In this document: piece by piece, positions 1 to 12,008 of the stretch
Numbering within the stretch: the first letter of the stretch is position 1
Layout: every line of letters begins with the position of its first letter
Assembly (NCBI RefSeq): GCF_000485595.1
Contig: NW_014577750.1
Coordinates: 144,728 to 194,075 of the forward strand
Length of the DNA stretch: 49,348 nt
DNA from: Priapulus caudatus
Taxonomy: Eukaryota > Priapulida > Priapulimorpha > Priapulimorphida > Priapulidae
Reading direction: 5' to 3'
The notes under the pieces: model-generated
Seen by the model: only the letters and a program-made list of their open reading frames with translations
Told to the model about the DNA's origin: nothing
The model's database searches: none
Program-made: the position numbers and the translations under genes

Positions 1-2100
1 ATAGTGCACAATTGTGTCTATATATATATATATGTGGGTCTCGGCTATGCCCTGGTTTACTGTAATTTGTTAATTATGATGTACGCATATAGCATGGAAA
101 TCTTGATTAGGCTTTCGTTATATATGAGACTGTTCATAGTACGATGGTGTGATGCAGCACATTGCAAGCTTCCGCACGTGGAGTCAGGGACTCTTCGCAG
201 AGGAAGTGAGAAACGCTGTTTGTGTTAAACGTATATATTAGCTTCTTCTAATATATGTAAAATGCAGACATTACTCTATTTTATGTACTTAATCGGTAAT
301 GTGCCCTGAATGGCATCACTCAAGAAAACTTCTGGGCACATTAACCCTTGATATAATTTGATCAATTTTCCACCAATCAGAGCACGCAGTGCAACAGGAG
401 GCAGCGGTGTTAAGACTCGTTCCTTATCTTAATTTTTCCTGCGTAAAAACGACCAGTAACGCATCTAAGCAATAGATGACACAGTACGCCAGGCTCTAAG
501 TGCCAACAGATTTCATGTATGTAGTTATATGTACTTTTAGCTTCAACATTGTTTGTGTATATTACTTATTATTTACGTACGCATTATATTCCTTTAGTTT
601 ATAAACTTGTATTAACTTGTGTGCGCATATATTTGCAGGTAAAACATTAATTGTGCATTGTATAACGTCGTGTGTGCAGTTTTGTCTCAAGATACAATAA
701 ACATTCATACAAGTTGACGTTCCTGAAAATTTTCAAGTACGTATGACAGAAAATGAAGCCTTAACCATGTTTATTTAATTTTTATTAGCATTTGATTTTT
801 AGTTTGTAATGTTTTTTTCATGGCACGTGACACGCTCTGCGCTAATTACAATGCAGTAGTTTTCACAGAAATATATTCTGCAAAGATAATACGTACTATA
901 AAATAAAAACCAATATTGTCCACTGGAAATTAATGTTGCCTGCTAAATAGTGCTAGCAACTAGTATAGAGCAAGGATGCAATACAGGGGCGGATCCAAGG
1001 CTGAAGCTAGACAGTATTTTTCCAGATTTTAAGGGCACATCCCCCTAAAAGGGCACACCACCTCACAGTGGTCGTTGAGTGGCGCGGAAGCACATGGTGG
1101 GGGGTCTGGGGGCCTCCCCCAGGAAATGTCAAAATTTCAAGGGTCCCTGGGCACACAAATGAGCACCATTTGAGCACACATTTAGTCAAGCAGCAATAGC
1201 TTAAAACCATATGGAATTTTATTTCTGCTTCATTTTGCCTGCGCTTTGCATACCAGCAATTAATGCAGAATGATTCAAGCACTTCCCTTCTTTTTCAGAT
1301 ATCAAAGCTAGTTTTGTTACTATGTAAAATTTTGATTTCCTTCAAGTCCTGTCAATGAATCAGAAGAAAAAGAAAACAAATAAAGAATATAGCCGAATTC
1401 CATTAAATTGTTTTCTTTATTTTTTAGCGCAAAATTTCGAAGGGCACTTTGAAATCTAGACCGTATTTCCCAATACGGCAAATACGGTCTGAATCCGCCC
1501 CTGCAATATGAGCAAAGAATATACGCAAGGACAGTACATCAGATCTGGTAAAGCGTAATAGTATAGTAGAACACCTAGAATGTGATTAAAAACTAATGCG
1601 TCTGCATTATAAGGTTTCCAGTCGAACCCATAGCAACGTCCCCGACATAATTATGTCAGTGCAATTTGTTTACTAAATCCATGTTTATCCAGATTTATTC
1701 CAGGCGTGGCAGTATCTCTTTCTTTGCAAATAATTATATGCCCGATTACGAAGGAAATTGAAAGTGCTGTCTCTGACTCTCGGGCTAGCAATTAATGTTG
1801 CCCAATTCGTCGCTTGAACGCTGCTATGTTCGCCCGTTTTGCGTCTAGGGCAATAATTGTATTAATTTTTTATAATGGTAACAATTGGCAGGCGAAAGGC
1901 TAATTCAACACTGTGAATTTATATTTATTTTTAGCTATAAAAGCAATATTAAGAAATATAGTGAAAATATTTTGAATAGAGGAGAGTACAGCGTCGTGTT
2001 TATTGTTATTCCCTGTGGTATATAGTTTATTCGCGAATATTCTGGACATTTAAGCTGTGCATGCTGATTGTAATAGTTAACCAACTATATTGGTAGGATG
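1..2100. repeat. Long direct repeat, copy 1 (partner 13577-15120)
   Basis: Position 1 aligns with 13577, and the two run together with only scattered substitutions for about 1.55 kb once the 520-bp insertion at 984-1503 is removed. From about 1740 the alignment continues, but this copy carries many extra bases. The partner lies directly upstream (minus-strand sense) of the small secreted-protein gene at 12284-13258, so this stretch should be the upstream flank of a further gene copy lying left of the window. I see no coding sequence here. The 74-codon ORFs shared by the copies sit in this upstream DNA and look fortuitous. Confidence 0.85.
984..1503. mobile_element. 520-bp non-autonomous DNA transposon (hAT-like, 5-bp TSD)
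   Basis: The element begins CAGGGGCGGATCCA and ends TGAATCCGCCCCTG, which are near-perfect terminal inverted repeats. It is flanked by CAATA on both sides (979-983 and 1504-1508). The paralogous site near 14565 has a single CAATA and no insert, which defines both borders. It has no convincing ORF. CAGGGGCGG termini are typical of hAT-related elements; a 5-bp rather than 8-bp duplication recalls hAT5-type families, which is inference. Confidence 0.85.
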
Positions 2101-4450
2101 CGTAGGTCAGCCCCTTTAGATTATAGTGGTCTCACTGGCCCTCTTAACGTGCTTACACAGATCGTCTATATGACAGTTTAATTTTTCGGATTCGCCCAAA
2201 GGTGATAGTCGGGCTAGGCGCACACACAACTTCTCCTTCGAAGGGAAATAGGATTGTAATAACTATTTTATAGTTAATTTGCTTACACTAACTTATCAGC
2301 TGTCCGCTTTTTCGGTTTTGGGTAAGCTCACTAAATATATATTTGGTTGGCTGGCAATCAATACACCTTTTTCAATCCTCTACCTTTGTTATGTTACCAG
2401 CTATTTGTTCCTAGTGCGGTTGCAGGTGGTTGGGTTGCCTCTCCCTAGGGGTCCTCTTCTATCTTTTACTTAACCGCCACCTTAATTATCTATGGTCATT
2501 TATGGTTTGGGTCAGCAATCCTAGGTGTTATGCTGTACGTCAGTATTCTCCGACCAACACCCCCCTCTTGGTTCTTGTTATCTATTTTCCGCCTCTATCG
2601 ACATTAGACCCCTCCTAATGTTCCATGGTTGCATTTGCTGCCTTTCACTATCGCGGGTGGGGCTTAAGTCATGTGTATAATCCATGTTTTCTAGAAGTTC
2701 CTTTTCGATGAGTACCGGTATAATGCATTAACGCGTTTGGGATCGGCACTAGGGGTGGACGGCTTGCCATCCCCATCTATGCCGAGGCGCGCCAGTGCCA
2801 CTTTCGGTGGGGCTAAAACACGGGCTGGTGGTCTGGGGGGTGTTCTTCGTTCGTCGATCGATCGCCACGCGTGCGATAGTTCGAGCTCTTTTAGGCATCG
2901 TCTCGGCGACGGGAGGTTTGGCATGATTCTACACCTTAACCCGGAACTAGTTTGGGCGTACTTCCCTGTTATTTGGTGGGTCGTATTATCATATATTTCT
3001 TATTTTTGTCCTAGTACCCTGGGGTACTACCTTTATTTTCCTTTCGGTTTGGGTCTCCGGCCAACTCGGAAGAAGGCCGGCCAGTCCTGATCTATCTGGA
3101 TATTATTCAATTGCATTGGCTGGGGGCATCGCACGTACGGGCTCTTCGCGTTCTTAGGGGGACCTTTTAAGCCATTCTGGGGCCCTTTCACGTCTTCCAA
3201 CCCATGTATCTACCTCACACCTACCGTATATAGTTATTGAGCTTTTACTCATTGAGCCTATGGTAGGCCCTCCGGATACTCCGTGGGGAATTATTTACTT
3301 TACTCCCTAATATATGGCCCCCCGGCCCTTTTTATGGTTGTCTTAGCCGCTCGCCCCTGTGCGCCATCCCGTTACTTCTTAATTCTCTGACGCTTTAAAA
3401 ACGGACGTTCTAAGCCACCCTCGACCAGCCGCTTATGTAACTCTGCTATTCGGTTTATCATCGTTTCCCCCGGCCCCTATGTCACGATTATGCGGGCCTA
3501 CTGAGAAATCTTATCCTTGAATGTATGAATTCTCAAACTAACTATCCCCACACATCTACACAAAACGTCTCTCATTTTTCACTTATGATAACTGTCTTGT
3601 GTAAATTTTCGCTTCATCCGCAGCACACAACGGAAATTTTCATTATTTCCTTACTTTGTGCTCTTTCCGGCGTAGATTCGATCGTGCCCGTTGTGTTGTC
3701 TATCACCATATTATCAATTGCTTCGTCCTTCGGTCCCACCTCGTCTATTGGTAACCCTACTCTGCCCCCCACTCCCGCCTCCCCGCAGGGCTCCTCTTTC
3801 GCATTCTTCTGCTTCTCCGCTCTTCTTCCGTTGTTACTCCGCCCTTCGCCCCCTATCGTTCCTGTTTCTCGTCTCTCTCCGGGGTCTTATCCCTTCACGC
3901 GCTACTGTGAGGCGTTGGTTTGCCTCTGTTCCCCTGCCTTCTAGCGGTTGCAGGTATGGAGCACGAGACTCGCAAGGGGCTGGGCAGCTCAACGATGCAC
4001 CGAATCTTAGGGATATATATATCGGAGAAATGGTACAGACCCCCGCGTTCTATCCGTTTTCACTCATAGTGGCTCTATCGGGGTCGCGATTAGGAATTAT
4101 ATCGAGGTTGCAGGGGTGAAAATCAAAGGTAAGTCTCTACGTAGCTATATTTTATTCCTTATTAATACTAGTTAGTGGTGATTCAGCTTTGGCTTCTTTC
4201 CTATGTTTTATATGTTTATTACGGGGCCTACTTGGGCGGTACGTCCTGTAAGGGGTTGTTCACCGGCACGCCCTACTTGAGCTCTAGGTAAATAAGACGC
4301 AATCTATATGAGCTTCGCTGGTCCACAGCCACCGCGCGATGTGTAGGTTGCGATCCTACGGCGGGCCTTTGCAGCCGCGGGTGCCTTGCTGGCCAAAATA
4401 GTCGGTGTACACCCACCACCGATTCCTGGCACGCGCTTGATTTTTTGCTC
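2100..4450. other. Gene-free, insertion-riddled sequence
   Basis: No gene can be supported. From about 3500 the sequence can be followed against 11195-11650 (shared blocks such as TATGAATTCTC, then CGGAATTTTCA-like and GGCGTA-like words), but with extra bases scattered throughout. 2100-3500 has no visible partner; that partner may lie in the assembly gap at 10149-11046. ORFs here, including overlapping ones on both strands around 2700-3090 and 3525-4119, have no recognisable domain and look random. Confidence 0.5.
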
Positions 4451-5289
4451 TCTGACATTTTTACGTTAATTTGTTATCTCCGACGTTTTTTTGCTCTCTT
4501 TGCGCCGTAGCGTGACTTAAGGAGATCTCTCTAATCGTGTAATCGCTGAACGAAGTGGGCATGAACTAATGAACGAGTGAAACGTCCAGTTTACGAAACT
4601 GTCAGAATAATTAGGGTTTTAGATACATTTTAAGTCACAAACTAAACGGATTCACATTTTAAACGTCGACTGGCAGTCAGGGACACGTCCCCGGCCCGCC
4701 CGCGTCTCATTTGTGGCATAGAACTGTATCAAAATCCTTAAACCCAGAAAAGATTCAGGCTGAATTGCAATGTGGGCTTGAATTTGCATGTAAGTCAACT
4801 GAACGGCGATATAACATGAACGACAGTATTCAAACCGTGTAAGATGATAGAAGCATGAAACACTAAAAATGATTGTAATTTTGATCTTGATGTGTTTTGA
4901 TCTTTTCTTTGTTACAACGGGCCGCAGTTCTCGGGACGCTAGCTCCATAAATTTCCTACTTTCGCTGGTCTAATTCGCCAGGTTTAGATAGCGCACATTG
5001 CGAGGGCCTATTTACTTTTAACAACATTGTTAAACTATGCATCTTTAAATAACTCGTATCGGCAGTTATTAATTAAACGAATACTAATTGCGCTGATATA
5101 TAAATGATACTGCGCCAGCAAGGGAAACATCGCGCTCTACTCATTCGCCTCGTGTTTCTCTCTGCTGTGATTTCATACCCATCTCGGTCAACTGGACGAT
5201 GCCTCGATATCGCTTTGCCGCAATTAGTAGGGCGATTCTATTGCACCTGCTACACCCGCCAATGCGAAGGTCGTCACGCCTTTCGGGCC

Positions 5290-5672
5290 TCCTGGCCGGG
5301 TCGTGGCTGCACATATTGTTAGGCTACCGGACTCCTTTTTGGCACTTCGTTCTAACGAGATCGGGATTAACGCTTTTGCATTTCTAGCATCGTCTTGCGG
5401 AATAGCTGGGGAGACAGCGTCAGTCGTCGTCTCTGCTCGGACCGTTCTGTTCGTCCTATACGGGGGACCGTGCGCTTCAAACTGGGCTGTGGTTTGTCTT
5501 CGCGCGGCGGCGTCCGTGGTTGGCGGCCTCCAACTGCAAACCCGCATACTCGTTTCGCACGGTCGGGGTTGACGGGGGGCATGCGCACGCGTCGCCTCAT
5601 GATTACCAGGCGGCGTGTGCGACAACCCTTGGGCCGTATCAGGTGGGGGCGTTCCATAACATTGCCAGCAGT
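5290..5672 (-). pseudogene. Unreadable copy of small secreted-protein gene, exon 2
   Basis: Read on the minus strand, this stretch follows exon 2 of the gene at 12284-13258 in order. It has a counterpart of the stop-codon region near 5310-5330, CGTC-rich acidic-tail codons around 5390-5430, TTGGCGGCC and GGGGTTGAC blocks, GTGTGCGA followed by ACCCTT around 5615-5630, and TTCCATAAC around the internal Met at 5655-5657. Many inserted bases destroy the frame. I found no exon 1 copy at the expected distance to the right (6500-7500). It is either a sequencing-noise duplicate of the 12-kb gene or a true pseudogene. Confidence 0.5.
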
Positions 5673-5929
5673 TGGCCGTCGGGGACTTTCGGCTTTGCTA
5701 CGTTCTTCCCTTTTCCCGGGCGGGCCCAATTTTTCCTGGCAGGATTTCTAAGCGGCTAACGAAAAGATCATTCTTGAGGCAGGTAAGGATAGCGTTTCAG
5801 TAAATCTCCACTATCAGGCTGACAATGATAGTTTATAAGGTGGCCTCCGTGCTCATATTCGTCTGCCACTGATCTTACTCGAGCTATATCTTACTCTACT
5901 GCTAATCTGGGAATCACGATCTGATTCTT

Positions 5930-6270
5930 TTTGGTACTTTTGTTTCTATTCTGTATCTCATTAACTATGCTCTATGTCTATCGTATCTATTGTCCTAATT
6001 CATAGCCTCCGTGAATGCTGATTTTTGCTATCTATCCGGCGACTATCTATTTCCTGAGTATCGCCATCTCGCTACTACTTCTATCTATCTTACCTCTATC
6101 TATCTATCTGATCTATCTAGTCTATCTAGTCGTATCTATCTATGGCTAATGCTTTATTTACTTTGATTGCTTCTTTAATACGCCTGTAGTCGTATTTTAT
6201 CTATCTCACCAGGGCCCTGCTTTCTCCATGACTATCGTATTTGTTGCGCTGACGTGGCTACGTATCGTAT
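5930..6270. repeat. Interrupted CTAT microsatellite
   Basis: CTAT and TATC tetranucleotides recur with frequent interruptions, densest around 6080-6140. In position and content this is the noisy counterpart of the clean CTAT array at 12540-12850. Confidence 0.6.
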
Positions 6271-6499
6271 CGTATTATCTATGCTACCGCTCTATGAGCT
6301 AGTGCTGCCTGTCTATGCTGGTGCGCGTTTGGGTGCTCTGTCGTCAGTGTCGCCGTGAGGGCTCCCCTAATTATCCGTGCGCGTATGTTAGCCTTCGCCC
6401 CTTTATGCATTCTTTGAGCGGTGGCCCTCATCCCCTCTTGATTTCTCTTTTCTTCCCCTCGGATAGAGCCAGTAATTGAACATGCGTTATTGCGGTGCA

Positions 6500-7507
6500 G
6501 GGTGCGTGCATTGTTCTTCCTTAATCCCACACTTCTGAATTTCGCTCTTGGTGCTTGCTTGTTTTTCGACTATAGTATTGGACCGCATTGTGTCTTATTT
6601 TTTTTTCAGTCGCACGTTTTTGGGATCCGCTGCATTATAGGCACCTGCGCATTCACGAGCTAGTTCTAACTGAATGCCCTGACTCGATCCAGATCGTTGT
6701 GACACCGCTTCTCTTCAACTACACTGCGTGTTCCGCGAACAATTCAGTTACAACAATGCCAATTGTGCTGTGGACTTGAGACCAGCTACCATCCGGCCCA
6801 CGTGTTCATTGCCAGAGCATCAGGACGCACGTTATCACCTAAAAAATACGATTGCTTAAGTTACAAATAAGCGAGAATAATCGAGTAGCGTTGACGACTA
6901 CGAGCTGGAACGGCTGTGTTTTATGTGCTGTGGGACGGCCATCAGCGACACGCGCGGCGATGGCGCGCATAAAACATAGCGTTGCGGCAGTTCATGTTGT
7001 TTTGTGCACGGCAGGGTGGGCGGGGTGCGTAAATACTTGTGTGTTGTAGATGAGCCTTGACGGCAACTTTGACAGTGATTATAGGGAATCGTAGCGATAC
7101 ATTATTTTGTCATTTCGTGTTTATTTCCTTTTGTTTTTTTTTTTGAGACGTTCCAAGTGCGTGTGTGTGGTGTGTGCTCGTGCGTGCAATCACTTTAAGG
7201 CGTATAGTCACGAAGTGTGCACAGAGTTTCTGTGTAGTCACATGATGTCACAGACTTTGCTATGATCAAGGCTTGACTCAAATGTTAACTGGCCACATAG
7301 CAATGCTAAACGCGGGACCTATTCGCAAAAATACTATATTATACGACAAAATGTATGTTGTCGCATTTTATTTTTATTATATTATTTATATGTATTACTT
7401 ATAATTTACTAAATCCCGGCGGATTACACATTAGTTTATTAGCTTATTAGTTACTATTACACTGTTATTACTATTAGATATTGATTATATTATTATATTA
7501 CAGATTA
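6500..7507. other. Non-coding stretch, nothing recognised
   Basis: No gene, TIR pair or RNA gene is recognisable. The last part (7340-7507) is strongly AT-rich with TTATTA runs and leads into the GA-rich minisatellite. The ORFs of 63-65 codons here show no conserved domain. Confidence 0.4.
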
Positions 7508-10148
7508 AAGGAGAGAGAGGAAGATGATGGTTAGAGGGAGAGAGGAAGGAGTGATGGTTAAAGGGAGAGAGGAGCGTGATGGTCTAGAGAGAGAGGAGGA
7601 AGCCTGAGGGCTAGAGAGAGAGAGGAAAGATTGAGGGTTTAGAGAGAGAAGAGAGGAAGCATAGGGTTAGAGGGAGAGAGGAAGCGTGATGTTTAGAGGG
7701 AGAGAGCACCATATGGTAGAGAAGAGAAGCTACATATATGCTCCTCTCGTGCGTAACTCTCAGGCTTCTTATCTAACATCACGGCTTCTCTCTTCTCTCT
7801 AACCCATGGCTTCCTTCTTCCTTAACATCATGGTTCTTTCTCTCCGCTCTAACCATACGGGCTTGCCTCTCTCCTCTAACCATACGGTTCGCTCCTCCTG
7901 TCTAACCTCGGCTGCTTTTTCATCTAAACTATGCTTCTAATCTCCCTCTAACAATACGGCTTCCTCTCCTCCCTAAAATACGGTATCTCCTCCTGAAAAG
8001 GTATCACGAGGTGATGTCACGCACGCTATGTAGATCACAGAGATGATGCCAGAATAGTGTACATTCACGAGATGATGGCGAGATTTGGCCTTTTAAAACA
8101 CAAGTTCAGTTTAGCGCACCTTATGCCGTGACAGTTCACGAGTGATCACGATGAGTGTACATCAGAGGTGATGCACGAATAGGTGTACGATCACGAGATG
8201 ATGCACAGAATTGGCATTTAAAACACAAGTTCGTTTAGCGTTATGCTGATACAAGGTTACGAGGTGATGCAAGAACTAAGTGTCAGATCAGGCTCCGCCT
8301 TCTCTTCCCTCCAGCATACGGTCTGCACCTTCTCTCTCCCTCTAACACACGGCTTACTTCTCTCATCTAACTATCACGGCTTCTCTTATGATAACAATCT
8401 ATGGTTCCTTGTACTCTATACTAACGTTACGGTTATATTCCGCTTCTAAACAATCATGCTTCCTCTTCTCCTCTACGATCAGGGATGTCCTCTCTTCATC
8501 ACCATAGCTTCTTCTCTCTCCTCTACCCATGTTCCTCTCGTCCTCTAAACATCATGGCTGTCTTTTCTCGGCTCCTCTAACCTTCCAGGTTCACGTCTCT
8601 CGCTCTAACCATTCACGCTTCTTTGTCCCTCTAGAACCTCATGGCTTGCTCGCATCTCTTAACGATATCGGGCTCTCTCTCTCCATCTAGCTCATGGCTT
8701 CCTCTCTCGTCTCTAACCGTGTATTCTCTCTCTCCGTCTAACACAGGTTCCTCTTCTCTAACCATAACGCTATTCCTCTCTCCCTCTACGATGCTGGCTT
8801 CCTCTCTCCTTCTAACATACTCAAGGCTCCTCGTTCGTCCCTCTAAATCGCATGGATTCTCTCGTCGTCTGTAACAATTCAGGTTCTCTCTCGTCTCTAA
8901 CCGGCGCATAGCTTCTTCTGCTCTTCTTAACCCATGGCATTTTCTTGGCCTTCCTCTAACCAACACGGCTCTCTTACTCTAACCATTCATGGTTGGTCTC
9001 CTTAAGCATCACGGGTTCTCGTCTCTCTATAACTATTCGACGGCTTCCTCTTTCCCTACACGGCACAGCTTCTGCTCTCTTAACCATTCACGGTTCTCCT
9101 CCTCCCTAACCATCATGGCTTCTCTCCTCTAACAATACATGGCTTTCTCTCGTCCGCCATGAGGGTTAGAGGGAGAGAAGATAGCCGTGAGGTTAGACGG
9201 AGAGTAGAAGCTAATGAGGGTTAGAGAGAGAGAGAGAGGAAGCCATGAGGGTTAGAGAGAGATGAGAAGGCTGTAATGGTTAGTAGGGAGAGAGGAAGGG
9301 GGAAGCCCGCGACATGCCTGAGAGAGGAAAGGGAGAGAGCGCGTGGATGGTTTAGAGGAGAGGAGGAATCGCCGTGAGTTAGAGGAGAGAGGAAGCCGTG
9401 ATGGTTAGAGGAAGAGAGGAGCATGAGGGTTTGGGGAGAGAGGAATCCGTGATGGTTAGAGGGAAAGAGGAAGCCGTTATGGTGAGGAGAGAGGAGCTTT
9501 GATGGTTATAGAGAGAGAGGAGCCGTGATCGTTAGAGGGAGGAGGAAGCATGAGGTGTTAGAGCAGATGAGGAAGCCACGAGGTTTGAGGGAGAGAGGAA
9601 GCATGATGGTAGAGGGAGAGAGGAAAGACAGTGATGTTAGAGGAAGAGAGCCATGAGTGTTAAGAGGAGAGAGGAAGGGGGACGTGATGCTGGAGGGAGA
9701 GAGCAGGGAGCCGGTGATGATACACTATTCTTGCACACCCGTGATACTGTTCAGGTTAAGGTGGCGTGAAACTGAACGTGTTTTAGAAGACTAATTGTGG
9801 CATCATCTCGTCGATGTCACTATTCTGTGCATCACTCGTGATACTTGTCAGGTATACGGTGGTAATTGACCTTGTGTTTTAAGAAGGCAAATGCTGTGCA
9901 TCATCTCGTGTATGTACACTACTGTGTCATCGTCGGTGATGTACATATTCGGGGTTCACTCGTGAGACTGTTTGTCGGTATGTACGGTGGCTAAACTGAA
10001 CTTGTTTTTAAGAGGCAATCTGTGGCATCAATCACGTGAGTACATTATTCTGGGCATCACCTCGTGATAACTTGTCAGGAAGAGGAGGAAGCGTGATGGT
10101 TAGAGGAGAGAGGAAGCGTGATGGTTAGAGGGAGAGGAGAGGAAGCCA
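7508..10148. repeat. Inverted GA-rich minisatellite arrays with a second repeat as spacer
   Basis: The core unit is about 27 bp, roughly GAGGAAGCCGTGATGGTTAG followed by AGGGAGA. It runs forward at 7508-7735, reversed at 7740-7995 and 8285-9155, then forward again at 9160-9715 and 10079-10148. A different repeat built of words such as GTGATGTACACATTC, TGTGCATCA and AACTTGTGTTTTAA fills 7998-8285 (reversed) and 9716-10078 (forward). Units differ by many single-base gains and losses. The array runs into the assembly gap, so its true size is unknown. ORFs inside it, such as the Arg/Glu-rich one at 8631-8966, are repeat translations. Confidence 0.9.
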
Positions 10149-11046
10149 NNNNNNNNNNNNNNNNNNNNNNNNNNNNNNNNNNNNNNNNNNNNNNNNNNNN
10201 NNNNNNNNNNNNNNNNNNNNNNNNNNNNNNNNNNNNNNNNNNNNNNNNNNNNNNNNNNNNNNNNNNNNNNNNNNNNNNNNNNNNNNNNNNNNNNNNNNNN
10301 NNNNNNNNNNNNNNNNNNNNNNNNNNNNNNNNNNNNNNNNNNNNNNNNNNNNNNNNNNNNNNNNNNNNNNNNNNNNNNNNNNNNNNNNNNNNNNNNNNNN
10401 NNNNNNNNNNNNNNNNNNNNNNNNNNNNNNNNNNNNNNNNNNNNNNNNNNNNNNNNNNNNNNNNNNNNNNNNNNNNNNNNNNNNNNNNNNNNNNNNNNNN
10501 NNNNNNNNNNNNNNNNNNNNNNNNNNNNNNNNNNNNNNNNNNNNNNNNNNNNNNNNNNNNNNNNNNNNNNNNNNNNNNNNNNNNNNNNNNNNNNNNNNNN
10601 NNNNNNNNNNNNNNNNNNNNNNNNNNNNNNNNNNNNNNNNNNNNNNNNNNNNNNNNNNNNNNNNNNNNNNNNNNNNNNNNNNNNNNNNNNNNNNNNNNNN
10701 NNNNNNNNNNNNNNNNNNNNNNNNNNNNNNNNNNNNNNNNNNNNNNNNNNNNNNNNNNNNNNNNNNNNNNNNNNNNNNNNNNNNNNNNNNNNNNNNNNNN
10801 NNNNNNNNNNNNNNNNNNNNNNNNNNNNNNNNNNNNNNNNNNNNNNNNNNNNNNNNNNNNNNNNNNNNNNNNNNNNNNNNNNNNNNNNNNNNNNNNNNNN
10901 NNNNNNNNNNNNNNNNNNNNNNNNNNNNNNNNNNNNNNNNNNNNNNNNNNNNNNNNNNNNNNNNNNNNNNNNNNNNNNNNNNNNNNNNNNNNNNNNNNNN
11001 NNNNNNNNNNNNNNNNNNNNNNNNNNNNNNNNNNNNNNNNNNNNNN
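10149..11046. other. Assembly gap (898 N)
   Basis: Unsequenced bases. The left flank is minisatellite and the right flank is a TA dinucleotide run, so both edges are repeats that would stop an assembler. Long ORFs crossing the gap are not real. Confidence 0.99.

Positions 11047-11085
<39 letters not shown>
11047..11085. repeat. TA microsatellite
   Basis: About 39 bases of TA dinucleotide at the right edge of the assembly gap; the array may continue into the gap. Confidence 0.95.
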
Positions 11086-11089
<4 letters not shown>

Positions 11090-11090
<1 letters not shown>

Positions 11091-12000
11091 TACTCGGCAT
11101 CCCGTTCTCTTATTTCTGACCTTTAAAACGACCCTAAGACCACCACCAGTATCCTTATCGTACATAGATCGATTATGTATAGAAATTTACGAATTATGAA
11201 TTCTCATAATATAAAAAATCTCCAAAGTTCATTTAGTACTGTTGTATTCGTTCATCACAACACGGAATTTTCACATTTCCACTTGTGCCTGCCGGCGTAA
11301 TATGTGCCGGTGTTTGTTATAATTATATTGCTCACGGCAGTATATATTGCCACCGCCACTTCGCGGGCAGGAAGCAGAGAATCGCAATGGCTGCAGTCAG
11401 ACCATAGATATATTATACAAATACATATATGCATATATATGTGCATAGCTATATCAGGAGTGAATAATAATAATAGATTACGATAATTATCATAATCTAT
11501 TACTATTCACGCCTCCTATATATGCATAGGCCTACATCTATGGTCAGACCCACTGAGCTCTATTAATAGACATTAAGAGCTCGGTGGTCAGACCGATAGC
11601 GATTATGCGTGCGCGTGCTGTGCCATCGAACACTCGACTGGAGTGATGCCGACATTTTTACTTAATTTTATCTCCGACGTTTTTTGCCCCGTAGCGTGAT
11701 TAAGAATCTTTAATCGTGTATCGCTGAAGAAGTGCATGATAACGAGTGAAACGTCAAGTTTACGAAAACTGTCAGAATAATTAGCTTAATAAATTAAGTC
11801 ACAATAAACGGATTCAACATTTTAACGTCGATCGTCACGGACACTCATTGTGGCATAGAATGTATCAAAATCCTTAAACCAGAAAGATCAGCTGAATTGC
11901 ATGTGCTTGAATTTGAATGTAAGCAACTGACGCATATAACATGACACGACAGTTTCACCGTGAAGAGATAGACATGAACACTAAAAATAGATTTATAATG
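11090..12000. other. Intergenic DNA 3' of the small secreted-protein gene
   Basis: No gene is supported. It holds the palindromic block at 11396-11600 and, from 11640, a clean partner of the noisy segment at 4450-5100. A stem CCACTGAGCTCT / AGAGCTCGGTGG lies between two GGTCAGACC words at 11536-11595. Confidence 0.5.
11396..11551. repeat. Large palindrome containing a CAGGAGT-type hairpin
   Basis: GTCAGACCATAGAT on the left is answered by ATCTATGGTCAGAC on the right, with GCATATATA and its complement further in. In the centre CAGGAGTGAATA... (from 11455) folds on ...TATTCACGCCTCC (to about 11518), with an inner stem TAATAGATTA / TAATCTATTA. It resembles the CAGGAGT/ACTCCTG hairpins elsewhere in the window but has a diverged right end and no clean target duplication. 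Confidence 0.7.
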
Positions 12001-12002
12001 TT

Positions 12003-12008
12003 TTTATT
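12003..12008 (-). other. Candidate polyadenylation signal
   Basis: AATAAA on the minus strand, about 275 bases beyond the stop codon of the gene at 12284-13258. The paralogue has AATAAA at the aligned place (15220-15225) within similar flanking sequence. Confidence 0.4.

Larger units (their letters stand above)
4450..6500. repeat. Noisy copy of 11640-13000
   Basis: The order of matching words is preserved over about 1.5 kb: TCTCCGACGTTTTTTGC, CCGTAGCGTGA, AACTGTCAGAATAATTAG, GTGGCATAGAA and AAAATCCTTAAACC all occur in sequence in both stretches. The copy here is longer because single bases and short runs, mostly G and C, are inserted. Further on it follows the 3' flank, coding exon and CTAT-rich intron of the gene at 12284-13258. 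The pattern suits an uncorrected long-read copy of that locus, though a decayed paralogue is possible. Confidence 0.7.

Noticed and set aside
4-228. 74-codon ORF with an almost identical copy at 13580-13804
   Set aside because: Conservation is explained by the long direct repeat as a whole. It lies in the upstream flank of a gene, begins in a TA run and resembles no protein.
5224-5751. Overlapping ORFs of 79-133 codons in five frames
   Set aside because: This GC-rich stretch is an insertion-riddled copy of a known exon; none of the frames matches the intact proteins, so they are shadows.
7508-10148. Possible CRISPR-like array
   Set aside because: Units are contiguous degenerate minisatellite repeats without unique spacers, in eukaryotic sequence.
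10075-11165. Several ORFs of more than 330 codons on both strands
   Set aside because: They exist only because the 898-base gap is read through as open frame.
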